The notes beneath the pieces were generated by a model, which saw only the letters and a program-made list of their open reading frames with translations, had not been told where the DNA came from and made no database searches. This document shows, piece after piece, positions 1 through 8,397 of a stretch of 64,000 bases of DNA. The position numbers and the translations under genes are program-made. Every line of letters begins with the position of its first letter. Position 1 is the stretch's first letter. This stretch comes from Roseiarcus sp963767245 (GTDB taxonomy: Bacteria > Pseudomonadota > Alphaproteobacteria > Rhizobiales > Beijerinckiaceae), in NCBI GenBank assembly GCA_963767245.1, contig CAVYDG010000007.1, positions 62,001 to 126,000 on the forward strand, given 5' to 3'.

Positions 1-11
1 CAGGAAGCGCA

Positions 12-661
12 ATGAAAGCACCCTCTAAAACCGCCCTTTTCAACGCTGTCAAATTTTGGAACGTCCCGGCTGTCGAAGCATTGCTGGCTGAGTCCCCAAA
101 TCTCGCGCAGGCGATGGATTCGAAAGGGCGTACGGCATTGCACCTGGCGTGCAGTGTGAAGCCAAGTAATCGGGCGATAGGCGAGCCCCACGGGTTGGGA
201 ACCGTTACCGCGCTTCTCAAAGCCGGCGCGGCTTGGAGGCCGAAGCTCCGATGGACGAGGACGAAGGAGACTTTCGGGCTACTCCAATCTGGTACGCCGT
301 GGCGCGCGGCGAGAATCTGCCACTGGTGCAGTTTCTGCTGAGACGTGGCGCTGATCCGAGCTATTCGCTGTGGGCTGTTGTTTGGCGAGACGACGACGTT
401 GTCTGCCGCGAGTTGCTGAAAAATAGGCCAAGGCTCGATCTCAGGGCCCATGGCGAAACGCCGATTCTCTATGCGGCTCGCCTCAAAAGGCTGAAGACGC
501 TCGAGCTTCTGATCGAAGCAGGCGCAAATCCGGCGATCGTGGACAATAGAGGCAGAGACGCTGTCGATATCGCGCTGGCCCGCCGATTGCCGAAGAACCT
601 GATCAACCGACTACTAGCCGAATCCAAGCGCCGCCATCAAAGACCGACATCCTCCGACTGA
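12..661 (+). pseudogene. Ankyrin-repeat protein, frameshifted
   Basis: Two overlapping reading frames together encode about 215 residues of ankyrin-type helical repeats. Frame one has TALHLACSV and VTALLKAGA; frame two has TPIWYAVARGENLPLVQFLLRRGADP, split here as TPIWYAVARGE and LVQFLLRRGADP, and LELLIEAGANP. Continuity is lost near 228-235, where one base too many or too few separates KAGA from the following LEAEAP. Ankyrin proteins bind other proteins, and no enzymatic domain is visible. The ATG at 12 has a weak AGGAAG five bases upstream. The break may be decay or a consensus error, because both halves keep good repeat consensus. The partner protein is unknown. Confidence 0.7.
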
Positions 662-717
662 CGTCTCCGCTCTCCCTGACCTTAGGCCGAGAATCGCCCC
701 CCAAGCCCAGGAGCGCC

Positions 718-1567
718 ATGAACATTAACCCCAGACTGGCTCCCTCACTCGAACTCGTCCGCCGCATCAACGAGGCGTCGATCGCCTATTCGATCGCGCG
801 GCTGCGGGTCCTCGAACGCCTTCCTGGCAACCCCATCGGGGTCGCGATGCGATCCTTTGAGGGCGGCGCGGCGCTGGCTGCGTGCCACCTTCCGGTCCCC
901 TCCTTCAATGGCGTGCTCGGACTTCGCGCTGGACAACGCAATCTGATCGCGCCGCTGACGGAATGGCTGCGCGATCACGGCGCGGCAATCCGCTTCGAAA
1001 TCACTGCCGGCGAGGATGAGCCCGAAGCCGGGCTCGACCTCGCCCGGCTCGGCCTTTATCAGTCCGGATTTTCACGCCGCCTTGATCGGCGAGGCGGACG
1101 CCGATGAGACGACTGCCAGCGACGTCTCAACCGCGCCCGTCGTAAGCGCGATCGACATGGAGGATTTCCTCGCCGCTTATGTCGCGGGATGGTGCGTCCC
1201 AGAGGAGGCGCGTCAACAATTCAAAGCGAATGTGCGCGCTTGGCCGGAACAGCCGGGATGGTCACTCTATGTTGCTCGCATCGACGAAAGGCCGGTGGCG
1301 AGCGCCATTCTTTTCTTGCATGAGGGCGTCGGCTATTTCGCCGATTGCGCCGTCGATCCCTTCTTTCGCCGGCGCGGTCTTCATGCGGCGCTGCTTCGTC
1401 GCCGCTGGCGCGACGCCCGCGAGGCGGGTGTCGATTGCGTCTGCAGCGGCGCGGCTTTTCTCTCGACCAGCCATCGCAACATGGAGCGGGTGGGCATGCA
1501 ACTCCTGTTTCTTCGCGCAATTTGGACGCGGCTCGCACAGACCGGCGTCGCGCCACCCCGGCCGTGA
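718..1567 (+). pseudogene. GNAT-family N-acetyltransferase, frameshifted
   Basis: The first part (from the ATG at 718) and the second part (to the TGA at 1567) join smoothly as YQSGF-HAALIGEAD if one base is corrected in the TTTT run near 1071. The C-terminal half carries a recognisable GNAT fold: a strand with VASAILFLHEGVGY, then the acetyl-CoA loop FFRRRGLHAALL (R/Q-x-x-G-x-G/A type) and STSHRNMERVGMQ near the end. Total length is about 283 residues, so an extra N-terminal domain precedes the catalytic one. The substrate cannot be inferred. The single homopolymer-associated break makes a sequencing error plausible. Confidence 0.7.
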
Positions 1568-1800
1568 GCTCCGCCGCCGCGCCGCCTAACCGTCCCCTGA
1601 GACGGACGCAGTTTCCGGTTACGCTTTGCGTTTGACGGGCGCACAGAAATATTCCAGGTTTGCTGGTGGCTGATGCTGCCCGCTGCTCGCACCCATATGG
1701 GATGGTGAAAGCATCAACTTAGCCCTCTGACCTGGTCCTCCAATTGGCGACGGGTCGGCAATGTGAGCCCCGACAAGCCTTCGCCAGCAGTGGAGGTTCC

Positions 1801-2334
1801 ATGACTACGCTCGACCAAGCCAAGGCTATGGCGAAGCGGCTCCGCTCGTCGCTTGCGACGCGCGATATCGATATGTCTCATTCCACGGCCCTTGAGTTGA
1901 TCGCCGCTGAACTAGGTTACAACGATTGGAATACCGCGGCTGCAAAGCTGAAGAATGACCCGACCGAGCACATAGGCTTCAGGCGCACGATTCCGATCTT
2001 GCGCATATTCGACGAGCGAAAGGCTCGCGAGTTCTACTGCGACTTCCTCAGCTTCACCGTTGAGTTTGAACACCGCTTCGAACCCAATTTGCCCCTTTAC
2101 ACGGGAGTGCGTCGGGGCGGGCTTTAATTGCATCTGTCCGAGCATCATGGCGATGCAAGCCCGGGCTCGACGGTGTTTGTGGTGATGACAGGCGTTTATG
2201 CGTTTCAACACGAACTGACCGAGAAAAATTATGGTTACGAGCGCCCCACGGTCGAACAGGCTCCTTGGGGCGAGGTGTTAGAAGCTCACGATCCCTTTGG
2301 AAACCGTATCCGATTTTGCGAGACGAAGGTCTGA
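1801..2334 (+). pseudogene. Glyoxalase-superfamily protein with an in-frame stop codon
   Basis: The ATG at 1801 opens a protein of about 177 residues: an N-terminal helical region (TLDQAKAMAKRLRSSL, ELIAAELGYNDWNTAAAKL) of the kind that precedes bleomycin-resistance/glyoxalase domains, then a VOC-like part with FDERKAREFYCDFLSFTVEF and AHDPFGNRIRFCE. At 2125-2127 a TAA interrupts the frame exactly where a Glu codon is expected (GL-E-LHLSEHH). A single G-to-T change of GAA explains it, and the frame is otherwise open on both sides. Members of this family usually bind or modify small electrophiles or glycopeptide drugs; the actual substrate is unknown. Confidence 0.65.
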
Positions 2335-2840
2335 ACGTGTTCCAGGCCGATCGCTACGGCGGTCGGCGCTTTCAGCATTTCAGCAGCGGAAGCGCGCCGC
2401 TCGTTCATTGCATGGATCGTCGACCTACGCGCACGAAGCGGGGCGGCCTTCACCGTAGGGTTACGGCCGTTCGCCGATGGCTCGGGGAACGCGCCATATC
2501 GACCCTGAGCTGCCCTATGAGATCGGCTCCACGAACGGGCGAAGCGGGAGAAAGCGGTCTTCGGCTGAAGGCGCTGAAGCGCCAGGAGCGACCATCCCTG
2601 AACACGGTGCAAACCCATCGGTTCGACCCATTCCGGTCGAGAGCGGCACGCCTACCATTCTGAGTGACACCTCAAGCGAAGAGCCCTTCTCGGCGGCAGC
2701 TGTCTGAGATATCAAGACCAGAGCCCCGAGGCCGTTAGCCGAGAAGACGCGGCATCACTGTGATCACAACGACTCGGGCGAGGCGCTGCCAGCACAGCCG
2801 TGCGGACCACTCCACCAACGACCAAGGAACGGAGCGCGTT
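2335..2840. other. Intergenic stretch without a recognisable gene
   Basis: About 500 bases between the glyoxalase-like pseudogene and the DJ-1 gene. Several open frames cross it on both strands, but none has a family-like protein, a good ribosome-binding site or a composition like the neighbours. No tRNA, IS end or strong terminator was found. The promoter of the downstream cluster presumably lies here. Confidence 0.5.
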
Positions 2841-3530
2841 ATGAAAGTCCTGATGGTTCTTACCTCTCACGACCAGCTCGGCAACACGGGCCGTAAGACC
2901 GGCTTTTGGCTGGAGGAACTCGCTGCGCCTTACTATGTTTTCAAGGATGCTGGGGCCCAGATCACCCTCGCATCGCCCAAGGGCGGTCGGCCGCCACTCG
3001 ATCCCAAGAGCAACGAGCCGAACTTCCAGACCGACATCACACGGCGGTTCGAAAAAGACGCCGACGCCAATTCCCAGCTGGACAGGACGGTGCGCCTCGA
3101 TAGCGTCAAGCAGGAAGACTACGATACCGTCTTCTACCCCGGCGGCCATGGGCCGATGTGGGATCTTGCCGAAGACCAGAACTCGATCAAGCTGTTGGAA
3201 TCCTTCCTGGCTGCCGGCAAGACGTTCGCGGTGGTCTGCCACTCAACCGGCGCGCTGCGCCACGTCAAAACCCCGGATGGCAAGGTGCTAGTCGAGGGCA
3301 AGACGGTGAACGGATTCACCGACGGCGAGGAAGAAGCGATAGGATTGACGAAGGTGGTGCCCTTCCTTGTCGAAGACGAAATGATGAAGCTTGGCGCCAC
3401 CTTTTCCAAGGTCAAGGACTGGGGCGTTCACACGGTCGCCGACGGCCAGCTGATCACAGGTCAGAATCCGGCCTCGTCCGGCTCGGCCGCCAAGCTTCTG
3501 ATCGACACGCTCAACAAGAAGTCAAAATAG
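2841..3530 (+). CDS. Type 1 glutamine amidotransferase domain protein (DJ-1/PfpI family)
   Basis: A 229-residue cytosolic protein of the DJ-1/PfpI superfamily. It starts MKVLMVLTSHDQLG and has the family's nucleophile elbow VVCHSTGAL, with the cysteine at about residue 136, plus the preceding YPGGHGPMWDL loop. Length and the EEEAIGL...PFLVEDEM segment match the Hsp31-like branch, whose members act as glyoxalase III or deglycases or chaperones against reactive carbonyls. The ATG at 2841 follows AAGGAACGGAG, and an upstream extension in the same frame lacks family similarity. It heads a run of VOC, DoxX and NTF2-like genes, which fits a role in electrophile stress. Confidence 0.88.
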   Translation: MKVLMVLTSHDQLGNTGRKTGFWLEELAAPYYVFKDAGAQITLASPKGGRPPLDPKSNEPNFQTDITRRFEKDADANSQLDRTVRLDSVKQEDYDTVFYPGGHGPMWDLAEDQNSIKLLESFLAAGKTFAVVCHSTGALRHVKTPDGKVLVEGKTVNGFTDGEEEAIGLTKVVPFLVEDEMMKLGATFSKVKDWGVHTVADGQLITGQNPASSGSAAKLLIDTLNKKSK

Positions 3531-3586
3531 TCAGGCCCCCGTGGGCGCCCGCATTCTGGCGAACGCAGAAATACCAAACCCTGATG

Positions 3587-3850
3587 GGAGGCGTCCATGA
3601 GCCAAGTACAGGTCGAAGAGAAAAACTATCAGATGCCGCCGCAGGATGGGTTTACCATCGCCCACTTTCTCACCGTCTCAGACATCGAACGATCGGCTCG
3701 ATTTTACGAAAGGGTCTTCGGAGGTCGCATTCTGAGCGGAGGCGACAGCAGCGGCGCGCCGGGCTACATCCAGATCGCGAACACGTGGCTCATTGTCAAC
3801 GTCGGGGGCGGTCCGACACCCGACAAACCATCGGTAACGCTCAGCGTCCC
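3587..3850 (+). repeat. 264-bp exact repeat, copy 1 (shared with 5683-5946)
   Basis: This block, from the ribosome-binding site GGAGG through codon 84 of the VOC gene, is base-for-base identical to 5683-5946. Identity stops abruptly at 3851/5947, beyond which the two copies are only moderately similar. Confidence 0.95.
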
Positions 3851-4052
3851 CGCCGACCCCAATTCAGTCAGCAGCTTTATGAATATCCGCGTTGCAGATA
3901 TTCAAGCGTGCTATGAACTATGGCGAAATCGAGGAGCCGAGTTTATCACAGAGCCAAAGGACAAGTACGGCGAGACGCGGTGCTATATTCGTGATCCTGA
4001 TGGTTATATTATCGAAGTTGGTCAAAGCAAGCCGGGTATCGCCTACGGCTAA
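3597..4052 (+). CDS. VOC-family (glyoxalase/bleomycin resistance-like) protein
   Basis: This 151-residue single-module-pair protein has two beta-alpha-beta-beta-beta units. FTIAHFLTVSDIERSARFYE begins the first, and NIRVADIQACYELWRNRGA with the terminal DPDGYIIEVGQ forms the second, a typical vicinal-oxygen-chelate layout. Family members use a divalent metal for isomerisation, epoxide opening or ring cleavage; others bind drugs. The ATG at 3597 has GGGAGG seven bases upstream. It lies 66 bases after the DJ-1 gene and 60 before a DoxX gene, so co-transcription is likely. A damaged paralogue lies 2.1 kb downstream. The substrate is not evident. Confidence 0.85.
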   Translation: MSQVQVEEKNYQMPPQDGFTIAHFLTVSDIERSARFYERVFGGRILSGGDSSGAPGYIQIANTWLIVNVGGGPTPDKPSVTLSVPADPNSVSSFMNIRVADIQACYELWRNRGAEFITEPKDKYGETRCYIRDPDGYIIEVGQSKPGIAYG

Positions 4053-4112
4053 ACGGCACGATACACGAAAGCATCTGTGGTGTGACCGCGTACACTCCCG
4101 CGAGGGCGCCCA

Positions 4113-4532
4113 ATGATAAACAACATCAATGATAAGGTCATTCTTGCGGCGCGTCTTTTTCTCGCGACACTGTTTCTAATCTTCGGCTGGAGAAAGCTGA
4201 GGGACTATTCTGGCACGGTAAGTCAGATGGTGCAGGATGGCGTTCCGACGCCGGTGCTGGCTACTCTCGTAGCGATCTTCATGGAGCTTCCGGTTGCGTT
4301 CGCGGTCGCCGTTGGCGCGTTCACACGTCCTTCAGCCGCACTCTTGGCTTTATACACGCTGGCAGCTTCGCTTATCGAGCATCACTATTGGACAATGACA
4401 GGCTCGGATCAACTCGCCAGCATGGAGAATTTTTACAAAAACCTCAGTATTATGGGAGGCTTCTTGCTGTTGTACATTAGTGGCGCAGGAAAATATTCGA
4501 TCGATGTCTTGTGCGGCATCGCCGCGCCGTGA
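4113..4532 (+). CDS. DoxX-family membrane protein
   Basis: A 139-residue protein with four hydrophobic segments: around LAARLFLATLFLIFGWRKL, TPVLATLVAIFMELPVAFAV, SAALLALYTLAASLIEHHYW and SIMGGFLLLYISG. The first helix ends in the DoxX-type GWRKL signature, and helix two carries the acidic MELP. DoxX proteins are small inner-membrane proteins; the thiosulfate:quinone oxidoreductase subunit is one example, but most have an unassigned role in quinone or redox homeostasis. The ATG at 4113 follows GAGGGCGCCC. A second DoxX protein lies downstream, and neighbours encode VOC and DJ-1 proteins. Confidence 0.87.
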   Translation: MINNINDKVILAARLFLATLFLIFGWRKLRDYSGTVSQMVQDGVPTPVLATLVAIFMELPVAFAVAVGAFTRPSAALLALYTLAASLIEHHYWTMTGSDQLASMENFYKNLSIMGGFLLLYISGAGKYSIDVLCGIAAP

Positions 4533-4726
4533 CCTGCGTGCTGTTGGGGCGAAGATGCAACGTCACGTCACGCAAAGGCGGAAGCATCTATGATTGGGTG
4601 TTCGCAGTCTAGCTGGGACATCGCAACGCCGTCAAAGAGGCGTGGCGGCAAGGCCGCAAGCAACCCTTCTATCCCTACCGTAACGCACGTCCCAGTCCTG
4701 CCCGAGACATCGAAGGGAGACGTCCG

Positions 4727-5206
4727 ATGAGATGGATTATGGATTTACTGTTCTTTGGTGTCGGGTGGACCGACCTCGCGATCGCCCTGAACCGGATCGC
4801 GGTTGGCGCATTCTTCATGCTGTCGGGATATCACAAGCTGTTCAACGCAGAACGCCACCGTACAGTCGTCGATGAACTCAAGGCGCTCGGCGTTCCAGCA
4901 GTGGGCTTCAATCAATGGTGGGTGCCGTTGGTCGAGTTCGCCGCCGGCGCCGCTGTTCTTATAGGGCTTTTGGCGCCGCTCGCCGCGCTTGGCCTGTTAG
5001 TCATCATCCTCGTCGCCATGGCCACGTCCGGCCGGCAGCGGATCAAACTCTACAAGCCGATCGATGAAGCGGATCGCATCGACGATTGGCTCTATTTACC
5101 GGAGACGCTTTACGCTTTTATGCTGATCATAGCCGTCTCGGCCGGCGCCGGGCCGTACAGCCTCGACGCCCTGATCCTGAGTCTGATGAATAAGCACGTC
5201 GCGTGA
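4727..5206 (+). CDS. DoxX-family membrane protein
   Basis: A 159-residue protein with four predicted membrane segments. IALNRIAVGAFFMLSGYHKL is the DoxX entry helix; VPLVEFAAGAAVLIGLLAPL and LGLLVIILVAMATSG follow, and ETLYAFMLIIAVSAGAGPYS closes. It is only distantly like the DoxX protein at 4113, so it is not a recent duplicate. The ATG at 4727 is preceded by GAAGGGAGACG, a good ribosome-binding site. The intervening 4533-4726 has no gene. It is likely part of the same stress-response cluster; the electron partner is unknown. Confidence 0.85.
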   Translation: MRWIMDLLFFGVGWTDLAIALNRIAVGAFFMLSGYHKLFNAERHRTVVDELKALGVPAVGFNQWWVPLVEFAAGAAVLIGLLAPLAALGLLVIILVAMATSGRQRIKLYKPIDEADRIDDWLYLPETLYAFMLIIAVSAGAGPYSLDALILSLMNKHVA

Positions 5207-5216
5207 CACCGGGTCC

Positions 5217-5600
5217 TCACCGCGGCATTTGTTCGACCCATTGCGCGCGCGAAGGCCCCGGTTCGAACGGATCCGCGAAATACTGCGTCTCGTAGGCCAC
5301 CTTCCCATCGAGGAACTCCATGATACTCACCGTGTAAGACGGCCGTCCGTCATACGCGAGGATGAATTCCGTGACCCAGAGGTCGCCCGCGCCGACGATG
5401 CGGCGAACCGTGAAGCGCTTCGCGTTCGGCTGCGCGACGCGAGAGGCCTGGATGTTTTGCCGCCCCCTGATGCGCTCGCCCGATTGTGGGTAGTCGAGCA
5501 GTGCGTCCTCCCGGTATATGTCGTGCTCGACATCGAAGTCATTTGCGTCCGAGGCGGCCCAGTGGCGATTGAGCGCTTCTCGAATCTCATTCTCATTCAT
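5217..5600 (-). CDS. NTF2-like (SnoaL-type) protein
   Basis: A 127-residue protein starting MNENEIREALNRHW, with the cone-shaped NTF2 fold pattern: an opening helix, DIYREDALLDYPQSGERIRG, then strands FTVRRIVGAGDLWVTEFIL and YTVSIMEFLDGKVAYETQYF, ending FEPGPSRAQWVEQ. Such proteins are ligand-binding or isomerase-like; annotation rarely goes beyond nuclear transport factor 2 family. The ATG at 5600 has GGGAG about ten bases upstream on the minus strand and is better than the in-frame codon 14 residues earlier. It is convergent with the upstream DoxX gene, 10 bases apart. Confidence 0.82.
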   Translation of the reverse strand: MNENEIREALNRHWAASDANDFDVEHDIYREDALLDYPQSGERIRGRQNIQASRVAQPNAKRFTVRRIVGAGDLWVTEFILAYDGRPSYTVSIMEFLDGKVAYETQYFADPFEPGPSRAQWVEQMPR

Positions 5601-5682
5601 CCTAATGCTCCCGTTCCTGGTCACTGGGGCCCGCCGCGCCACCCACGTACGCTGGCGAGCGGAGAGATGCTACATCCGAATT

Positions 5683-5946
5683 GGAGGCGTCCATGAGCCA
5701 AGTACAGGTCGAAGAGAAAAACTATCAGATGCCGCCGCAGGATGGGTTTACCATCGCCCACTTTCTCACCGTCTCAGACATCGAACGATCGGCTCGATTT
5801 TACGAAAGGGTCTTCGGAGGTCGCATTCTGAGCGGAGGCGACAGCAGCGGCGCGCCGGGCTACATCCAGATCGCGAACACGTGGCTCATTGTCAACGTCG
5901 GGGGCGGTCCGACACCCGACAAACCATCGGTAACGCTCAGCGTCCC
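5683..5946 (+). repeat. 264-bp exact repeat, copy 2 (shared with 3587-3850)
   Basis: Identical to 3587-3850 at every position compared. It covers the Shine-Dalgarno and the first 84 codons of the second VOC gene copy. Confidence 0.95.
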
Positions 5947-6149
5947 GGCCGACTCCGAATTCAGTCAGCAGCTTTATGATTATCCGCGTTGCAGATATTC
6001 AAGCGTCCTATGAACTCTGGCGAAGTCGAGGAGCCGAGTTTATTACACAGCCAATGGATAAGCGCGGCGAGACGTGCTGCTACATGCGCGATCCTGACGG
6101 CTACATTATAGAAGTTGAGCAGAGCAAACCGGGCTTCGCTTTCCTCTAA
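5693..6149 (+). pseudogene. Second VOC-family gene copy, frameshifted
   Basis: A paralogue of the gene at 3597. The first 84 codons are identical in DNA. The rest is diverged but alignable: FMIIRVADIQASYELW, GAEFITQPMDKRGET and DPDGYIIEVEQSKPG. One extra base near 5956 (CGAATTC against CAATTC in copy 1) shifts the frame, so the intact product stops at 6013. Restoring the frame gives 151 residues ending at the TAA at 6147-6149. It is either a true pseudogene or a collapsed/mis-joined repeat in the assembly. Confidence 0.8.
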
Positions 6150-6496
6150 AGGGCGCGACACATCAAAGCATCTATGGTGACCGCGTACACTCCGTGAGGT
6201 CCCCCGAAGACGGATCCGGTCAATCCCCGGCAGTGGCGGCGGGCATATGTTTACGGCAAGTTTGGCGATGTCCGCTCCGGGCGGTAGGCGCGCCCACAGG
6301 GGTCGCCTCGGGAAGGGCCGGAGTCGCGCCATAGCCGTCATTCCATTGGGAGCGAGAAATAGGGTTCACCACAAGCTGTAGTCATTTGCTTGAGCGCCGT
6401 TTGAATGCGGAGCGGAGCCGAGCCGGGCTCTCCAGGCTGCCCCCAAGCAACCCCGCCGAGCTCGAACGTTTCTCGGATGACCTGACATGACAGCCA
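6150..6496. other. Gene-free stretch at the left edge of the island
   Basis: About 350 bases after the VOC pseudogene. The open frames here are antisense or composition artefacts. The first 40 bases still resemble the region downstream of VOC copy 1 (shared GACCGCGTACACTCC), showing that the duplication included some 3' flank. Nothing else was recognised. Confidence 0.5.
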
Positions 6497-6590
6497 TCAA
6501 TTGAAGTGGATTACGCTCCGAAGCGGCTTGCCGGCCTTGAGGTCGGCGAAGCCCTCGTTGATCTTGGACAAAATCAGCTCTCTTGACGCA
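6497..6590 (-). pseudogene. C-terminal remnant of a zinc-type alcohol dehydrogenase
   Basis: The last 25 or so codons read SKINEGFADLKAGKPLRSVI and end in HFN. This is the characteristic tail of class III/zinc alcohol dehydrogenases (INEGF-x(2)L-x-x-GKxxRSVI). The rest of the gene is absent. Immediately upstream on this strand the frame runs into ParB sequence, so the two were joined by a deletion or an insertion boundary around 6575-6590. Confidence 0.6.
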
Positions 6591-7168
6591 CGTGATCGGT
6601 CGTCACCGTGAAGGCCATGAGCTGGTCGAGCGACATGCCGTCTTCGGCATAGATGTCGAGCAGCTTCTCCGATACGGCTGCGAGACGCAGCCGCTGCTTC
6701 ACCACGTTCACGCCGACGAAGAAGGCGGCGGCGATCTCTTCCTCGGACTGGCCCTTCTGGCGCAATGCCTGAAACGCGCGGAACTGGTCGAGAGGATGGA
6801 GCGGAGCGCGGTGGATGTTCTCGGCCAACGAGTCTTCCTCGGCGGAGACGTCGACGCCCGGATCGCGCACGACGCAGGGCACCGGCGCGGTCTTGGCGAG
6901 ACGCTTCTGTTTGACGAGAAGCTGGAGCGCCCGGTAGCGGCCGCCCGCCGGCCGGGACTTCGAACATGCCGGTCTCTATGCCATCGGCGTCGAGAACCGG
7001 TCGGACGTTGAGGCCTTGCAGGAGCGTGCGCCGGGCGATGTCCTCGGCGAGCTCCTCGATCGAGACGCCGGCCTTCACGCGCCGGACGTTCGACTGGGAC
7101 AGAACAAGCTTGTTGAAGGGGATGTCGCGTGACGACGACAGGGTGATCTTCTGAACCGCAGGTGCCAT
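6575..7168 (-). pseudogene. ParB/RepB-type nuclease-domain partition protein, truncated and frameshifted
   Basis: It starts at the ATG at 7168 (MAPAVQKITLSSSRDIPF). The ParB N-terminal pattern follows: LVLSQSNVRRVKAG, SIEELAEDIA, LLQGLNVRPVLDADG and FEVPAGGRYRAL, then after a one-base shift near 6945 ENIHRAPLHPLDQFRAFQAL (the ParB box II region) and a helix-turn-helix part with EEIAAAFFVG...VKQRLRLA. The protein stops after about 195 residues at the alcohol-dehydrogenase junction, so the C-terminal half is missing. ParB proteins of this length-type sit on plasmids and integrative elements next to ArdC, as here. Confidence 0.75.
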
Positions 7169-7341
7169 CGGAATGGTCTCCGCGACGGGCGCCGAAAAAC
7201 TCTCTCTCGGCTTCCAACCCGTCACGAAGAGCGGCGCAGCCCTCTTCCTCTGGAGCGCCGCAGACCCGCCGAGCCGGAGATACGCATCCGCACATATCCG
7301 GGTTTGCGTGACGGCCTGCTCACTGGCGCAACGGACACGCA

Positions 7342-8274
7342 TCACGCGGCCTCCCGTCCGTTTGCGGTGGAGGCAAGCGCGTCGTCCTCAGGAAGAAAGG
7401 CGAGGAGGAAGTCCGCGGCCTTGCTGGCCTGCGAGGCGGCGCGGACGATGGCGCGGTTGTCCTCGCGCAGCACTTCAAGCCAGGAGCCGATGTAGTCGGC
7501 GTGGCGCACCGTCGGCACGATGCCGAGCGACGCGCAACAGAATGCGGCGTTCATCTCCGCCACCAGCTCTTCGAACGCGTATTTCTTCGATCCGAAGGAG
7601 CCGGAGAGATCGCGATTGAGCCGTTGCGGGGCGCCGCTGGCGTGACCGAGCTCATGGAGCGCCGTGCGGTGCCAGTTGATCGGCTCGAAATAGGCTTGCG
7701 GCGGCGGGACTTGCACATAGTCGTGCGCGGGCATGTAGAAGGCGCGGCTGCCGCCGATGCGGAAATCGATGCCGGTCGCCTTGATCAGCGCTTCGATCTT
7801 AGGCTCGATGAGACCTAACTCGGGTGGCGGTGCGGCGACCACGAGAGCCTCTGGCAGGCCTTCGCACTGCGCCAAGTTGAAGACGGTGAAGCGTTTGAGG
7901 AACGGGATCGCTTGCGCTTCCTCGCCAGTCTCTTGCGCCCGTTTCTTCTCATCGTCGGGGATGAAGCGGTCGGCGTAGACGACGGTGGTGCCGTGCTCGC
8001 CCTTGCGGACATTGCCGCCGAGGCCGAGGGCCTGGCGAAACGTCAGCCAGCCCTGGACCGGGAAGCCGTGCTCGATCACGGAACTCCCGGAATAGAGCCG
8101 GCCGGTGCTGGCGTTCTTTGGCATGGCCAGCGGCGCCTTTACCGCGTCCGTGCCCCAAGGCTGGACCCAAGGCACGCGGCCGGCCTCGAGCTCGGCAATG
8201 ATCTTGGCGGTGATTTCGTCGTAGAGGCTGGTCCGGCTGGCACCGGACCGAGCGCGAGCGGCGTCTCTGGACAT
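7342..8274 (-). CDS. ardC: ArdC-family antirestriction protein (ssDNA-binding plus zincin-like domain)
   Basis: This 310-residue protein starts MSRDAARARSGASRTSLYDE. The N-terminal domain (about residues 15-130) has the ArdC/DUF1738 pattern ITAKIIAELEAGRVPWVQPW, with GWLTFRQALGLGGNVRKGE. The C-terminal metallopeptidase-like domain has HRTALHELGHASG with the HExxH motif, followed by FEELVAEMNAAF. ArdC proteins protect incoming conjugative DNA from host restriction. Length is normal and the frame is intact. It lies upstream of the truncated parB on the same strand and is a hallmark of conjugative or integrative elements, marking this stretch as imported DNA. Confidence 0.9.
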   Translation of the reverse strand: MSRDAARARSGASRTSLYDEITAKIIAELEAGRVPWVQPWGTDAVKAPLAMPKNASTGRLYSGSSVIEHGFPVQGWLTFRQALGLGGNVRKGEHGTTVVYADRFIPDDEKKRAQETGEEAQAIPFLKRFTVFNLAQCEGLPEALVVAAPPPELGLIEPKIEALIKATGIDFRIGGSRAFYMPAHDYVQVPPPQAYFEPINWHRTALHELGHASGAPQRLNRDLSGSFGSKKYAFEELVAEMNAAFCCASLGIVPTVRHADYIGSWLEVLREDNRAIVRAASQASKAADFLLAFLPEDDALASTANGREAA

Positions 8275-8397
8275 CGCGGATCTCCGCGACGGGCGCCGGG
8301 AGCCTCTCTCCCAGTCCTCAACCCGTCACGGAAAACCCGTCCGCACTCTCACTCTCGGGGCGTTGCGGGGTGTCCCCGCAGAAGGGGTCGGCCGAGA

